In this document: piece after piece, positions 1-10,354 of the stretch | Numbering within the stretch: position 1 is the stretch's first letter | How the letters are laid out: the number at the start of each line of letters is the position of its first letter | DNA from: Undaria pinnatifida | Lineage: Eukaryota; Sar; Phaeophyceae; Laminariales; Alariaceae | NCBI GenBank assembly: GCA_012845835.1 | Contig: JABAKD010000028.1 | Location: 14,856,563-14,920,562, forward strand | DNA length: 64,000 bases | Direction of reading: 5' to 3' | Position numbers and translations under genes: made by a program | Notes under the pieces: model-generated | Database searches by the model: none | What the model was told of the DNA's origin: nothing | What the model saw: only the letters and a program-made list of their open reading frames with translations

Positions 1-497
1 TTTGAGTCGTGTGTCCACCCAGTCCTTGGGTATATGAATCACTGCTACAAGTACTGCTTGCTGCTGCTTTCTAGGGCGGGCTCGTCAACGAACGATTCTC
101 TCACTCTTGAATCCACAAGCACCAAAGTGATCGACTTCAGGACACCAGTGATATGTGAGGGGAGTTTCTTTGTTAGTAGCACATACCTTTGTGTCTACTG
201 CTGCTGTAGTTTGAAATGGAATCTACCGCTTGCCGTATAGTCGATAGAGCTACGAAGGTTTTGATGGGTATCATGGGCAAACGCCTGGTAGAACGTAGAG
301 TAACTCCTGCTAGCAGCTGCTGCTTCAAAGTTTTAGCTACGTGCGTCAATAGATGCTGTGTGTGTCACGTATCGACGAGGTGGCAAATATAGTATTCCTT
401 CATCCTGACCCGCGGCCACATGGTGCGGGTTGAGGGTATTCGCCGTTTACGACCGAGTAAGTTAGGTCGCCCCGTTTGTAGTCGCTCATTCATCGAC
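1..497 (+). repeat. Segmental duplication, copy A (lacks the insert found in copy B)
   Basis: This block matches 10355-10818 over about 460 bases at roughly 90 percent identity by eye. Shared stretches include GTCAACGAACGATTCTCTCA, GACTTCAGGACACCAGTGA and GGAATCTACCGCTTGCCGTA. The first 35 bases also match 9448-9475 (TCCTTGGGGTATAT). In copy A these two parts are adjacent. In copy B they are separated by about 875 bases of core-body element. No coding sequence is recognised; the open frame at 34-240 is short and matches no family I know. Confidence 0.85.
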
Positions 498-683
498 AAC
501 CGGGCTTGCATTTTTCATAACGGAAGGTGATTTGGCGATGCATGCCAACCGGAACAAGGACCCGGGCAAAACAGAAAAAGTGTCATCAGGGCAGCACACC
601 AGACTTTTGATTATTTTCTTCGGCCCATTTAATATCCTCCCAGTACTCCGGCCCTCCCTCCCAGTAGTACCGTACTCGTAACT
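498..683. other. No recognised feature
   Basis: Mixed sequence ending in a pyrimidine-rich stretch. I see no gene and no repeat partner within the window. Confidence 0.5.
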
Positions 684-991
684 CAGATCCTGAGTCACAT
701 AGCGGGCTCACTTCCCCCCTCCCCATTACGTACCGTAGGTGCCTTCATTTTTGTCGCCAAAAGTAAGTCAGTATTTTCTTCCCTCGTCGACTCGAGTCGA
801 ATTGTACCCACCCACGCTGCTCGGCGCTTCTAGCAGTTAGTCGAACCCGTTGTCTTGGCATTTTGTTTTGCAAATGAATACGTAGCTTAATATAGTCAAA
901 ATCTCACCACGGTGGGGATTTAACTCGAGGACCAATCAATGCTATGATGGTATTAATAGTATTTGAGGGCAACTACTTAGTACTACTATCA
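684..991 (+). repeat. Composite dispersed repeat R1-R2, copy 1 (uninterrupted)
   Basis: The left part (684-845) has a pyrimidine run, GTGCCTTC, then CGTCGACTCGAGTCGAATTG and CCCACGCTGCT. It recurs at 1450-1597 and 52735-52888. The right part (about 892-991) has ATCTCACCACGGTGGGGATT, AGGACCAA and GAGGGCAACTAC. It recurs at 2358-2435. The right part is faintly like the minus strand of a tRNA T arm, but no cloverleaf is drawable. Here the two parts are joined directly; in copy 2 a TIR element separates them. Confidence 0.65.
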
Positions 992-1026
992 ATAGTCCAC
1001 CGGGGCTAAGTAGTTGCCCTCAAATA
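960..1026. repeat. Perfect 21-bp inverted repeat with 25-base loop
   Basis: Bases 960-980 and 1006-1026 are exact reverse complements (core GAGGGCAACTACTTAG / CTAAGTAGTTGCCCTC). The left arm belongs to the R1-R2 repeat, so the right arm is probably an inverted copy of its end, placed just before the MITE at 1034. It could form a hairpin. No function is known. Confidence 0.8.
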
Positions 1027-1033
1027 CGGGAGC

Positions 1034-1336
1034 CCCTATTTGCAGGACGGGCCTGCAACGAATTCTTGCAGGACGTTTTGGCACACTTTTGTCTCAGGTA
1101 CCTGCACAGACCCCACCCAACCCCAACCCTAACCCTTACCCTAACCCTAACCCCAACCACAGCCCGACCCCTGACCGTTTGACCGGTACGTGGGGCTAAA
1201 AGTGCCCTCCCGCGGCTTCGCCGGGCGTTTGGCAGGCGTTCGCCAAAAAAAAAACGCGGGCAATAACAAGCGGCAGGTGGCCAATCAGAGGGCACGTCCT
1301 GCAAGAATTCGTTGCAGGCCCGTCCTGCAAATAGGG
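1034..1336. mobile_element. MITE-like element with 42-bp perfect terminal inverted repeats
   Basis: Bases 1034-1075 and 1295-1336 are perfect reverse complements over 42 bases (ccctatttgcaggacgggc begins the left arm). The 219-base interior encodes nothing recognisable. It includes a telomere-like CCCTAA tract at 1118-1158 and a short poly-A run. Length, long TIRs and lack of coding sequence fit a non-autonomous DNA transposon. I could not define a target-site duplication with confidence, so the superfamily is unknown. Confidence 0.7.
1118..1158 (-). repeat. Interstitial telomere-like (CCCTAA)n tract
   Basis: Degenerate CCCAACCCTAACCCTTACCCTAACCC units, here the G-rich strand is the minus strand. 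The tract lies inside the MITE at 1034-1336, so it is carried by the transposon and does not mark a chromosome end. Confidence 0.75.
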
Positions 1337-1449
1337 TTTCTCGGCGGGGCGACCTGTTACCAGACGATATAGGTCCAGACTATATATATTTTTCCCTTCA
1401 TCCCGTCTATCTTCCTCACAATACTATCGCACTCCCTCCCGTTATTAGT

Positions 1450-1597
1450 TCGAATCCGGGGTCCCAAGCGGGCCCTCCTCCCCTCCCCACCGCGGTGTGT
1501 GCCTTCGTTTTAATCGCGAGAAGAACTCGGCATTTTCTCCCCTCGTCAACTCGCGTCGAATTGTGCGTATACCCACGCTGCTAGGCGCTCTAAGGTC
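1450..1597 (+). repeat. Composite repeat R1-R2, copy 2, left part
   Basis: Matches 684-845: TCCCCTCGTCAACTCGCGTC, GAATTGTG and CCCACGCTGCTAGGCGCTCT. The match stops where the CAGTCGAAAA element begins at 1596 and resumes on the far side of it. Confidence 0.65.
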
Positions 1598-2309
1598 ATT
1601 TCGTATACAGTCGGAGTTATCAGTCGAAAACGGCCTTTTTCGACTGACGCCCAAATCGAGCTTTTTTATACAGTCGAAAAAGGGCTGTTTCGACTCAACT
1701 TTTTCCGACTGACAAACTCAGTCGAAAACGTTTACGTGTTTTTTTAACCGATCGCATCGTTCATCCCACCACCAAACACACACCCACACGGCCACACGGC
1801 CACACTCCCATACCAGGTTCCACACTGCAGTATCATACAAGGCGCTGACGCTGGCGTGGCTATCACTGCTGTTGCTTCTCGCAGCAAGTCAAACATGCGC
1901 ATTCCTAGTTCCGCTCGCCAGCAGCGTGTATCACACGACGGCAGCAGCGAGCGGTATCGATCCCATGCGGCCAACAACGGCCGCGCCTTTGGCGGCTCTC
2001 GGCTTAGTGCAACTCCACGAACGTAGCTTTGGCGGCTTTCGGCTAAGCCCAAAGCCACCAACTCCCTGAGACGAGGGTTTGTCGAGCCGTTGCTCGCGGA
2101 GAAAGCGCGAGAAGCGCAGAGCTGCCAACCGATTTCGACTGCTGTACGGCAGTACTCCTCTCACCAACCGCCTCTAGGAAGAGCACAAAAAAGATGAAAA
2201 ATCGACTCGACTGACGATAAGAACGACCAGAAGATTCCAGTCGAAAAAAAATGCAGTCGAAAAGCGCCGTTTTCGACTGGCGGAATCGGGCTGTATACGT
2301 AAGAAATGA
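1596..2309. mobile_element. Non-autonomous TIR element with clustered CAGTCGAAAA motifs
   Basis: The left end (TCATTTCGTATACAG) and right end (CTGTATACGTAAGAAATGA) are inverted matches apart from three extra bases. Inside each end lies CAGTCGAAAA...TTTTCGACTG arranged as a hairpin, at 1621-1646 and 2253-2280. Further copies of the decamer or its complement sit near 1671, 1690, 1703, 1719 and 2239. Subterminal motif clusters like this are typical of transposase binding regions in hAT-like and CACTA-like elements (family knowledge). The 450-base middle has no convincing protein. Flanking R1-R2 halves show it is an insertion. Confidence 0.65.
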
Positions 2310-2344
2310 ACCTTCCGAGTTAATCTTTTATTGTTGTTGGCATT

Positions 2345-2435
2345 TTCGAAAAATATATGAAATCTCACCACGTTGGGAATCCAACCGAAGGACCAACGCT
2401 AGTAGTTTCCGAGGGTAACCACTAGTCATGATACC
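2345..2435 (+). repeat. Composite repeat R1-R2, copy 2, right part
   Basis: GGCATTTTCGAAAAATATAT then AAATCTCACCACGTTGGGAA and GAGGGTAACCACTAG match 856-991. This is the continuation of the repeat interrupted at 1596. The LINE begins directly after it. Confidence 0.6.
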
Positions 2436-2606
2436 TCTCCTTGTTCGGCCTGCCCCGTCCTTGGGGTGGGCCGAGGAAGCCCGCGAGGACCTGCAGCGGT
2501 CTGGCGGCAGTCACACGGGCATCGAGCCTCGGGCTGGGTAGAGAGGGAACCTTGCGCGGTCTGGCTAGTGAACTGCTCACTCTAAGGACCGCGTGGGGTG
2601 GTGGTG

Positions 2607-3422
2607 ATGGGTTTTCTTTTTAACCCCGACGCCGAGGAGTTCATCCCCGGGGCAGGACGGGTACATCACCACAGCAGAGAGCGCAGCGTGGGCAGCTTGG
2701 GGCGTGGAGAGGCTGGCCACCGCGTGGGTACGCATGCACGACAGGAAGGATGGGAGTGTCGGCGTTGGCTGGGACGGCTGCACCCAGCCAGCGGAAACCA
2801 AGGCGCGAACCGGGCTACGAAACGGAGAGCCACAATCATCACATTAATAGAGAGAAAAAAGAAACAACAGAAACAGAAACGGAGGAGGGGACGAGCCTCT
2901 CGTCGGCTGGCTGAGAAAGCAGCACGCGAGACTCGTAAGAGACGGAAGGCGGCACTTGTGGCGGTAGCGACCTACAACGTGCGTACCCTGGCCGTAAAGG
3001 GGAAGAACGGGTATGGGCGCGAGCGTGTACTGGCGAAAGGCCAGCAACTCGGCTGTGACTTCATTGGCCTGCAGGAAACTCGACGGCCCGGCAACACGAG
3101 ATTCAGTGCAGCTGGATACCAAGTTTTTTGCTCAGGTCAGGAAAAAACAGCAGCGAGGCAAGGGCTGTACGGAGTAGGTCTAGCAGTTAAGGACTCAATA
3201 TGCCGTAAGTCTAGGTTTACCCAGCAGTTCATTGACGAACGGCTTATGTCTATGCGCTTTGAGTTGGATGGTCGATGCGATGCTGTTAACTTCGTCGTTG
3301 CGTACGCCCCAACTGATTGTACCAAAGACACCAAGCTGAAAGGTATTTTCTGGCAAAAGCTGGAGGACCTGGTTGAACAGATCCCTACTAAAGAGTGTTT
3401 GTTTGTACTGATGGATGCTTAA
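2607..3422 (+). pseudogene. LINE polyprotein, N-terminal part: AP-endonuclease, first half
   Basis: The frame is open from 2598. The first ATG is at 2607; upstream candidates are GTG only. A basic, lysine/arginine-rich stretch (KKKQQKQKRRRGR) precedes the endonuclease. Recognisable AP-endonuclease motifs follow in order: TYNVRTL (metal-binding Asn), LQETRRP (catalytic Glu) and VVAYAPTD. The frame ends at LFVLMDA and then stops at TAA (3420-3422). The family expects Asn, Ala and Arg directly after that Asp, and these residues are read in the next frame from 3415. The break is therefore a one-base frameshift in the middle of the domain, and this product alone should have no nuclease activity. 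It cuts target DNA to prime reverse transcription in intact relatives. Confidence 0.85.
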
Positions 3423-6336
3423 CGCGCGAACTGGACAGAGGATGGAAGGGTGCGGTGATGATGAAAGTAGGGTGCTTGGAGCATACGGACGAGATGCCCG
3501 TAGCGATAATGGCAAACGACTTTTGTCGTTCGCCACCAATTGCAAGCTAGCTCTCACCAACACATTTTTCAGCACGCGCAAGGGTGGGATATCGCATACG
3601 TACAACGGCACCAGCCCGAATGACCGTAAGAGGATAGACTACATCCTAACCCGCCAAGCCCATCGATCTAGAGTACATGATGTTAAAGTCATCCCACAGC
3701 CTCCGCCACCAGCTAAGGCCGATTCAGACCACAACATTGTGTACATCAAGGTCCGACTTAGTGGTCACTTTTCGTCCAACAGAAAAATGCTGAAACCCCC
3801 AAAACGCCGAGAATTCGACAAGCAGCTTTTTTTATCCGACGGAAAGCGTCGCCAACGAGTAATCGCGAGGGTTGTTTCCACTCTCAACCAACCTATCCAG
3901 CCCCGTAACACGTCTGGCATGGTTGAGTTTTTCACCACGACTATCATCGATGCTGTAGAGAAAGAGGTGCCACCTCCACCACGTCGCCACCGCCGGCATG
4001 GTTGGTGCGAGCCTGCCGAAACTTCGGCCGCTTTTAGAGTAGCATGGACAGCGAGGGAGGATGCGAGGCAGTTCTTGCGTGCCAACCCCCGAGATAGTGT
4101 AGCGTGGAAGAAATTGAGATCTGCGTGTGCGAATCTGCAGGAAGTGGTTGCCGCAGGAGTACAAGCGTACTTTGAAGAGTACCTCGCCGAAACCGAGAGA
4201 CTCCTAGCGAGTAACGATCATCGAGGGTTCTACAAGCACCTGAAGAGTACGGTGGGATTGCAAGGTACAAAAGCGAGGAGCGAGCAGTTTATTATGGACG
4301 AGGATGGCACGTTGTTGCGGGATCAAGCGCGAATTCGTGAACGATGGGCGGGGCACTACCACAAACTCTTGAACACGAAATCGCTGAAACTCGATCCCAC
4401 GATCATCGACCTCTTGCCACCGCGATCGCTTAAACTATCGCTTGGAGATGAACCATCCATGGACGAGATGACGGATGCGATTAAGGGCATGTCAAATTGG
4501 AAAGCCGTTGGACCAGACGGTCTCCCGGTCGAACCACTAAAACTTGACCACCCCGCTTTCGTCCAGTGTTTTCACGATATCCTTGTCAACGTGTGGGTAA
4601 CGGGCGAAGTCCCCCAGCAATGGAAAGATGCTATCATCAAGACCCTTCACAAAAAAAAGGATCGAACTGATTGCAACAATTACAGAGGGATCTCGCTTGT
4701 TGCCCACGCAGGCAAAATATTGTTGAAAATCGTTGCGTCCCGCCTTAGCAACTACTGCGAGGCCGAGGAAATACTTCCTGGAGAACAGTGCGGCTTCCGT
4801 CCCGCACGGTCGACGGTCGACATGCTGTTTGTCGTGCGCCGGTTGCAAGAGCTCGGACGACAGAGGAAAATTCCCCTGGACATGTGCTTCATCGATCTGC
4901 AGAAAGCGTACGACTCTGTCGACCGGGAACTGTTGTGGGAGGTACTCACACGCCTTGGCGTACCAACCAAGATGCGCACAGTTATCCGCAACTTCCACGA
5001 AGGCATGCGGGCTCGCGTGCGTGCGGATGACGGCGAGCACTCGGATTGGTTTAATGTCACCCAGGGACTGCGGCAAGGCTGCGTGCTATCACCGTTACTG
5101 TTCAACGTGTTCTTCGCTGCTGCGATACACGTCGTGCTGGTACGCTTCAGCGAAGACGAAAGCATCGTAGGGGATTTGGTTCACCTCGAAGAGGGCAGTG
5201 TAGTCGGAAAAGAGGAACCGTTGGCATGCGTGCAAAGGGCTGTGTGGGGCATGTTGTACGCAGATGACGCAGGAATTGTTTCGAAGTCGGCGGAAGGCCT
5301 TGCTAAAATGATGACAGTCATCGTGACTGTCTTCAAAGCAGCAGGCCTCACGGTATCGGAAAAGAAGACAGAGACGATGCTGCTACGAACACCGGACCAG
5401 ACATCCCTCGCCCCACCGCTTGCGATCGAAGCATCAGGCCAGAGGTATAAACAGACGACCCAGTTTTTATACCTAGGCGGCATTATCCACGAAAGCGCTG
5501 ACCTCTCGCTCGAAATCGAACGACGGATCCGTCTCATGCGGGCATGCCTCAAACGGTTTGGCCCGGAATTGTATGACAGGACGACCGCCCCGCTTAGTCT
5601 GAAAGTCCGCATGCTGAAGGCCGAGGTCATTGAGACCCTGCTGTACGGGTGTGTGACGTGGACCCTCAATGCGGACCACTTCGCCAAGCTCCAATCAGCC
5701 CACCACGAAGTCCTTTTGCGAGTCATTGGCTTCCAGCGCCGATTACGCACCGACCACACCACCCTCTCGTACGCGAAGGCCCTCAGGATGACACGATGCG
5801 AGAGCATCGAAACGACCATCCGTAAACGGCGGCTCTTCTTTGCCGGGGCCCTGGTGCGACAACACAAGGGGCGACTGCCCCGTCGGTTGATGTTCGGGAC
5901 GATCGCTGGTGGGGAGAACCCGAAACCAGGCGGACAACTTAAGACTTGGCCTAGAGCCATAGCTGAGGACCTTAGGGTGTTCAAAGCCAACGAGGGATCA
6001 ACGGAACACTCCCCCTTAGTTTTTGGAGTTGGGACCGCGCTGTGGCCCACTGCAGCAAAAAAGGTGGGCAAGTGGTACCGGGGGGTCCTCGAAGCAGCTG
6101 AACGGTTCATGGGCAGGTGGCACGAGGATGAGGCAAAGCTGAGTAGACAGCGCCGCGCATCCGCCGTGGGTGGTGTCGAAGGGAACGGGGGGAGGGAGGG
6201 CAGCAGGAGGGGTAGAAGGAACACCGCACAAGGGTATGGAGGCAAGGGGGGGGACAGGAGGAGTAGAAGGGAAACCGCGGTAGATGAAAGTAGGAAGGAG
6301 ACCGCAGACAGGGTAGCAAGGTACCAGGCCGACTAG
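3415..6336 (+). CDS. LINE polyprotein, C-terminal part: endonuclease second half plus reverse transcriptase
   Basis: 973 codons. The start overlaps the previous frame by 8 bases. Early residues carry the rest of the endonuclease: NARTG, then NDRKRIDYIL and SDHNIV (the terminal catalytic Asp-His). From about residue 350 the reverse transcriptase follows: WKAVGPDGLP, WKDAIIKTLHKKKD, NYRGISLVAHAGKI, GEQCGFRPARST, FIDLQKAYDSVDR (first catalytic Asp), QGLRQGCVLSPLLFN and LYADDAGIVS (the YADD box, near 5257-5276). A C-terminal region with LLYGCVTWTL and RKRRLFFAGALVRQ is typical of EN-bearing LINEs. The last 70 residues are arginine/glycine-rich and are the part duplicated at 6740-6905. All RT catalytic residues are present, so the RT itself looks intact. 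The ATG at 3415 may not be a true start, because the original protein would read through from 2607. Confidence 0.9.
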   Translation: MLNARTGQRMEGCGDDESRVLGAYGRDARSDNGKRLLSFATNCKLALTNTFFSTRKGGISHTYNGTSPNDRKRIDYILTRQAHRSRVHDVKVIPQPPPPAKADSDHNIVYIKVRLSGHFSSNRKMLKPPKRREFDKQLFLSDGKRRQRVIARVVSTLNQPIQPRNTSGMVEFFTTTIIDAVEKEVPPPPRRHRRHGWCEPAETSAAFRVAWTAREDARQFLRANPRDSVAWKKLRSACANLQEVVAAGVQAYFEEYLAETERLLASNDHRGFYKHLKSTVGLQGTKARSEQFIMDEDGTLLRDQARIRERWAGHYHKLLNTKSLKLDPTIIDLLPPRSLKLSLGDEPSMDEMTDAIKGMSNWKAVGPDGLPVEPLKLDHPAFVQCFHDILVNVWVTGEVPQQWKDAIIKTLHKKKDRTDCNNYRGISLVAHAGKILLKIVASRLSNYCEAEEILPGEQCGFRPARSTVDMLFVVRRLQELGRQRKIPLDMCFIDLQKAYDSVDRELLWEVLTRLGVPTKMRTVIRNFHEGMRARVRADDGEHSDWFNVTQGLRQGCVLSPLLFNVFFAAAIHVVLVRFSEDESIVGDLVHLEEGSVVGKEEPLACVQRAVWGMLYADDAGIVSKSAEGLAKMMTVIVTVFKAAGLTVSEKKTETMLLRTPDQTSLAPPLAIEASGQRYKQTTQFLYLGGIIHESADLSLEIERRIRLMRACLKRFGPELYDRTTAPLSLKVRMLKAEVIETLLYGCVTWTLNADHFAKLQSAHHEVLLRVIGFQRRLRTDHTTLSYAKALRMTRCESIETTIRKRRLFFAGALVRQHKGRLPRRLMFGTIAGGENPKPGGQLKTWPRAIAEDLRVFKANEGSTEHSPLVFGVGTALWPTAAKKVGKWYRGVLEAAERFMGRWHEDEAKLSRQRRASAVGGVEGNGGREGSRRGRRNTAQGYGGKGGDRRSRRETAVDESRKETADRVARYQAD

Positions 6337-6343
6337 TAGGTGG

Positions 6344-6651
6344 AACCTTTCTATCTATGCCACTCGTACCGCCAACTGCTGCGGCTGCTCGGAATGTGAT
6401 GTCTTGGTACTTTGATTTTTCCGTGAATTCATTTATTTTCTTTCCTTTTTTCTTTCCCCTTCTTATCCTCATGAAGGGAGTCTTGCATGGTGAGTAGGTG
6501 ACGAGCCTGTTTTATTTGGCCCTCCCAGTCTTCCTTCTTTTACTTGTTTCCTTTTTTCCGGGGTATTTTTTTCCCTTTCTTTCCCCCTTGCATGTCCATT
6601 TTGGCTCATGCTCGGGGTATGTTTCTATCTCCCGAGCTTTGGCTCCCCTTT

Positions 6652-6682
<31 letters not shown>

Positions 6683-7380
6683 TTTGTTTTGTCTTGGTTT
6701 CTTTCGTTGTTTCTCTCTTTTACAAGGTATTTTGGTTTAATGAGAAGAACACAAAGGGGGGAGGGGGGGAAACGGGAGTAGAAGGAAAGCCGTCCAAGGG
6801 AGTGGGGGCAGGGGGGGCAACAGGAGGAATAGAAGGGAGACCGCGGTGGACGAAGGCAGGAAAGAGATGGCAGACAGGGTAGCAAGGTACCAGGCCGACT
6901 AGTAGGTACGTAGCACTTTTCTTCTTTTTCTGGGGTATTTTTTTCCCCTTTGTTCCCTCCTTGCGTGTCCAGGTTTTTGGCTCGTGTTCGGATTATCTTA
7001 TTTTGCTTTTACTTTATTTTATTTTATTTTATTTTATCATGTTTCTTTTCCGAGCTTTGGCTGTCCTTTCCGGTTGGGTTGTTTCTTCGATTTCCCCTTC
7101 ATTTTGTTTGTTTCATTTTTGTATTTATTTTTATCTTTGTTTTTATTTTCATCTTTGTTTTTATTTGTTTTCTCATTATTATTTTGTTTTTGTTTTTGTT
7201 TTTGTTTATTTCGTATTCTCTCTTCCAATGTATTTCTGTTGCTGACGTATGTATGTTGTGCCTGTCGTACCCAGTACTAGGGCATGACATTGCGTTGTCG
7301 AATGCATTACGATGCATTATCTCTGTGTCGTAGCTTGTGACCACAGAGCTGATCTTTCTAGGGTGAAGAATCAGTACGGG
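6344..7380. repeat. LINE 3' debris: repeated 3' ends and T-rich tracts
   Basis: Bases 6740-6905 repeat the last 150 bases of the LINE (AGCAAGGTACCAGGCCGACT occurs near 6317 and 6884). A second pair, GGGGTATTTTTTTCCC followed by TGTCCA, occurs at about 6560 and 6929. T-rich low-complexity DNA fills the rest, including a (TTTA)n run at 6651-6685 and (TTTTA)n at 7010-7036. The open frames here are T-rich artefacts. The layout suggests two stacked or unequally duplicated LINE 3' ends. Confidence 0.65.
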
Positions 7381-7534
7381 CACTGGGTGTGCTGGATGTC
7401 GACGAGTAGAAGAACGGTTTAATGTGAAGAACACACACAGTCCATCGGCGCGACCGGCTCTTATGCAGTACACCCCGACAAGAAAGAGACGAAGGAAACA
7501 AAACGACAAAAAGCACAAAGGAAAACCATTTGGA

Positions 7535-8205
7535 AAGAAAGGGGGAAACAGAGACGCCACGACGACACATGAAAACAAAGGACAACAGCCAGCCAGTAAA
7601 CAGTAACTATTAAGTACGACGTATTAATCTCGTATTTATATGTTTTCCTTTGTATGAATAACAACGCTGCAGGTGAGGGCAGCAAAGCAGCACTACCAGG
7701 CTTCAAATGGCCTCACAGGTTAGTATCATCTGCGCACAGCAGTTTCCAACGACAGCAGTGCCCTGCCGTTGTCGCCCCCGTACCGAATACCAAGTTAACC
7801 CTAACCCTACGAACGGTGCAGGAATGAACGCGAAGCAACATTTATTTGAAGATGACACAACCCTTCATATAATGCGATTCTGAAAAAAAGTGGGAAACAG
7901 GGACGACACTACAAAAACTGAAAACAGAGAACAACAGACAGACAGTAACCAGTAACCATTAACTATGACGTATTAATCTCGTATTTTCATTATTGTCTTA
8001 GTATTGATAGCAACGCTGCAGATGAGGGCAGCAAAGCAGCACTACAGGCCTCATGGGCTATATCACCTGCGCACAGTTTCTGACGACAGCAGTGCCCTGT
8101 CGTCGTTGCTCCCGTACCGAATACTAAGAAGTAAACCCTAACCCTACGCACGATGCAGAAAAAAACGCGCAGCAACATTTAAAGATGACACATGTATATG
8201 CAATG
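7535..8205 (+). repeat. Tandem duplication, two units of about 348 bp
   Basis: Unit 1 begins near 7535 (GGGGGAAACAGAGACG) and unit 2 near 7883 (GTGGGAAACAGGGACG). Both contain GACGTATTAATCTCGTATTT, GAGGGCAGCAAAGCAGCACT and CCGTACCGAATAC. Both also carry a short telomere-like AACCCTAACCCTAC box (7796-7809 and 8133-8146). No coding potential is recognised. Confidence 0.8.
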
Positions 8206-8305
8206 CGCCTTCAATGAGCTCTTTGATCCATATATGACCAACCCCTCGAGATGGCGGGGTGTTTTTAAATTTGATCAATTGCATAATCCAAGGAATTGCG
8301 AAAGG

Positions 8306-9327
<1,022 letters not shown>

Positions 9328-9365
9328 ATTGCTGTTGTATTGCTGTTGTATTGCTGTTGTTGCCG

Positions 9366-9396
9366 TTTTTGTTCTCACATTAACTCGCATAATCAA
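9366..9396 (-). mobile_element. 3'-end fragment of the SINE-like repeat
   Basis: Read on the minus strand this is GACTTGATTATGCGAGTTAATGTGAGAAC followed by AAC-type repeats, given here only as a positional match. It is identical over about 29 bases to 24503-24531. The (TTG)n tract therefore sits exactly where this retroposon's (AAC)n tail would be. Confidence 0.75.
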
Positions 9397-9472
9397 GTCG
9401 GTGGTCATTGCAGTATGTAGCACTGAAACCATCGATTGGATAAAATCGTGTCCAGCCGGTCCTTGGGGTATA

Positions 9473-10350
9473 TTGTAGAAATCAAAATACACTCCAGCTG
9501 TGAGATCGAAGGTTTTGTCCAACCTCATCTTTGCAAGCTGTGTGTCATACTCCGATACCGCGTGTTACGGGTTGTGTGTCCTCATTAAGGATAAAGGTCG
9601 GCGACTCCCCTTGCAGCTACAGTGTAGCTATCAGGGTCAACCGTGTGATGCTAGTCAGCCTGTGCGCGGAAACTAACCCTAACCTGTTGCTGAGGGGAAC
9701 AAAATATGACAGCTGTGGAAGGAAATGGATCAGATCATCAAATGAATCCTGTAAGTCGAATAACCGGTGAGGGGAGGGACGTGGAGGCCTGGGCTTGATG
9801 ACGGAGTGGGGGGGCGGGGGGGGCGGGCGGGGCAGCTGAATCTGTGGGTGGAAACTATAAATCCTATCCTGTAAGTCGTACAACCAGTAAGGAGAGGGCG
9901 GAGCGTTCGAAGGGGTGGAGGTGGAGGTGGGGGTGGAGGGGAGAGGGGGTGGGTGGGAGGGGGGAAAGGTTTTTTTTAAAAACATCTTCAGATCGCATAG
10001 ATGTAGGCGTTTGCTATACGCGTGGTGCTAGGTTTAGGCGATGGCGCGGGTGGTGGGGAAAGAGGGGGCGTTGGAGGAAGGGGGGGGGGTGGTGGTGAAT
10101 TGTAGCAGAGGCATGGATGGCTCTAGAAAGATTATGAGGTGATATCAAGTGCGTGGAAGTGTTTATTACTCTAGCAGATTTCAATGTTTTACGTGGGGCG
10201 TTTGGGTAAGAAGAAGGGGAAAAAAAAGGGACGGGAGGGGGGGGGCAAAGGTTTTTGAAGAGGTTTAGGTCACATAAATATAAAAATACACTCCAGCGGT
10301 GATATCGAAGACTTGGTCGAAACTCATCTTTCCAAGGTTGTGTGTGATGG
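9473..10350 (-). mobile_element. Core-body-core element inserted in segmental duplication copy B
   Basis: On the plus strand it runs as core (9485-9718), then a G-rich body (9719-10280), then a partial second core (10281-10350). The minus strand is the reading direction of the conserved MSFDEIF-type frame. The body contains CCTGTAAGTCG twice and G-runs, and it matches the C-rich bodies at 27.9-29.6 kb in inverse orientation. Homologous copy A (1-497) lacks the whole segment, and GGTATA borders both edges. The element encodes no transposase or reverse transcriptase, so it must be non-autonomous. Confidence 0.75.
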
Positions 10351-10354
10351 TATA

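Larger units (their letters stand above)
2436..6343 (+). mobile_element. Non-LTR retrotransposon (LINE), nearly full length
   Basis: One plus-strand unit encodes an AP-type endonuclease followed by a LINE reverse transcriptase. The coding region is split only by a single-base frameshift at about 3420. The 5' limit is placed after the R2 repeat and is approximate. The 3' segment that reads CAGACAGGGTAGCAAGGTAC near 6306 recurs at 6873, so the 3' end is about 6343. The EN-RT order without a separate zinc-finger ORF1 suits the RTE-like and related LINE groups, but clade assignment needs a phylogeny. No poly-A tail or target-site duplication was found. Confidence 0.85.

Noticed and set aside
9485..10350. 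Core-body-core as an ordinary LTR retrotransposon
   Set aside because: The cores do not have TG...CA ends, no primer site or polypurine tract is visible, and solo cores have variable, long target-site duplications.
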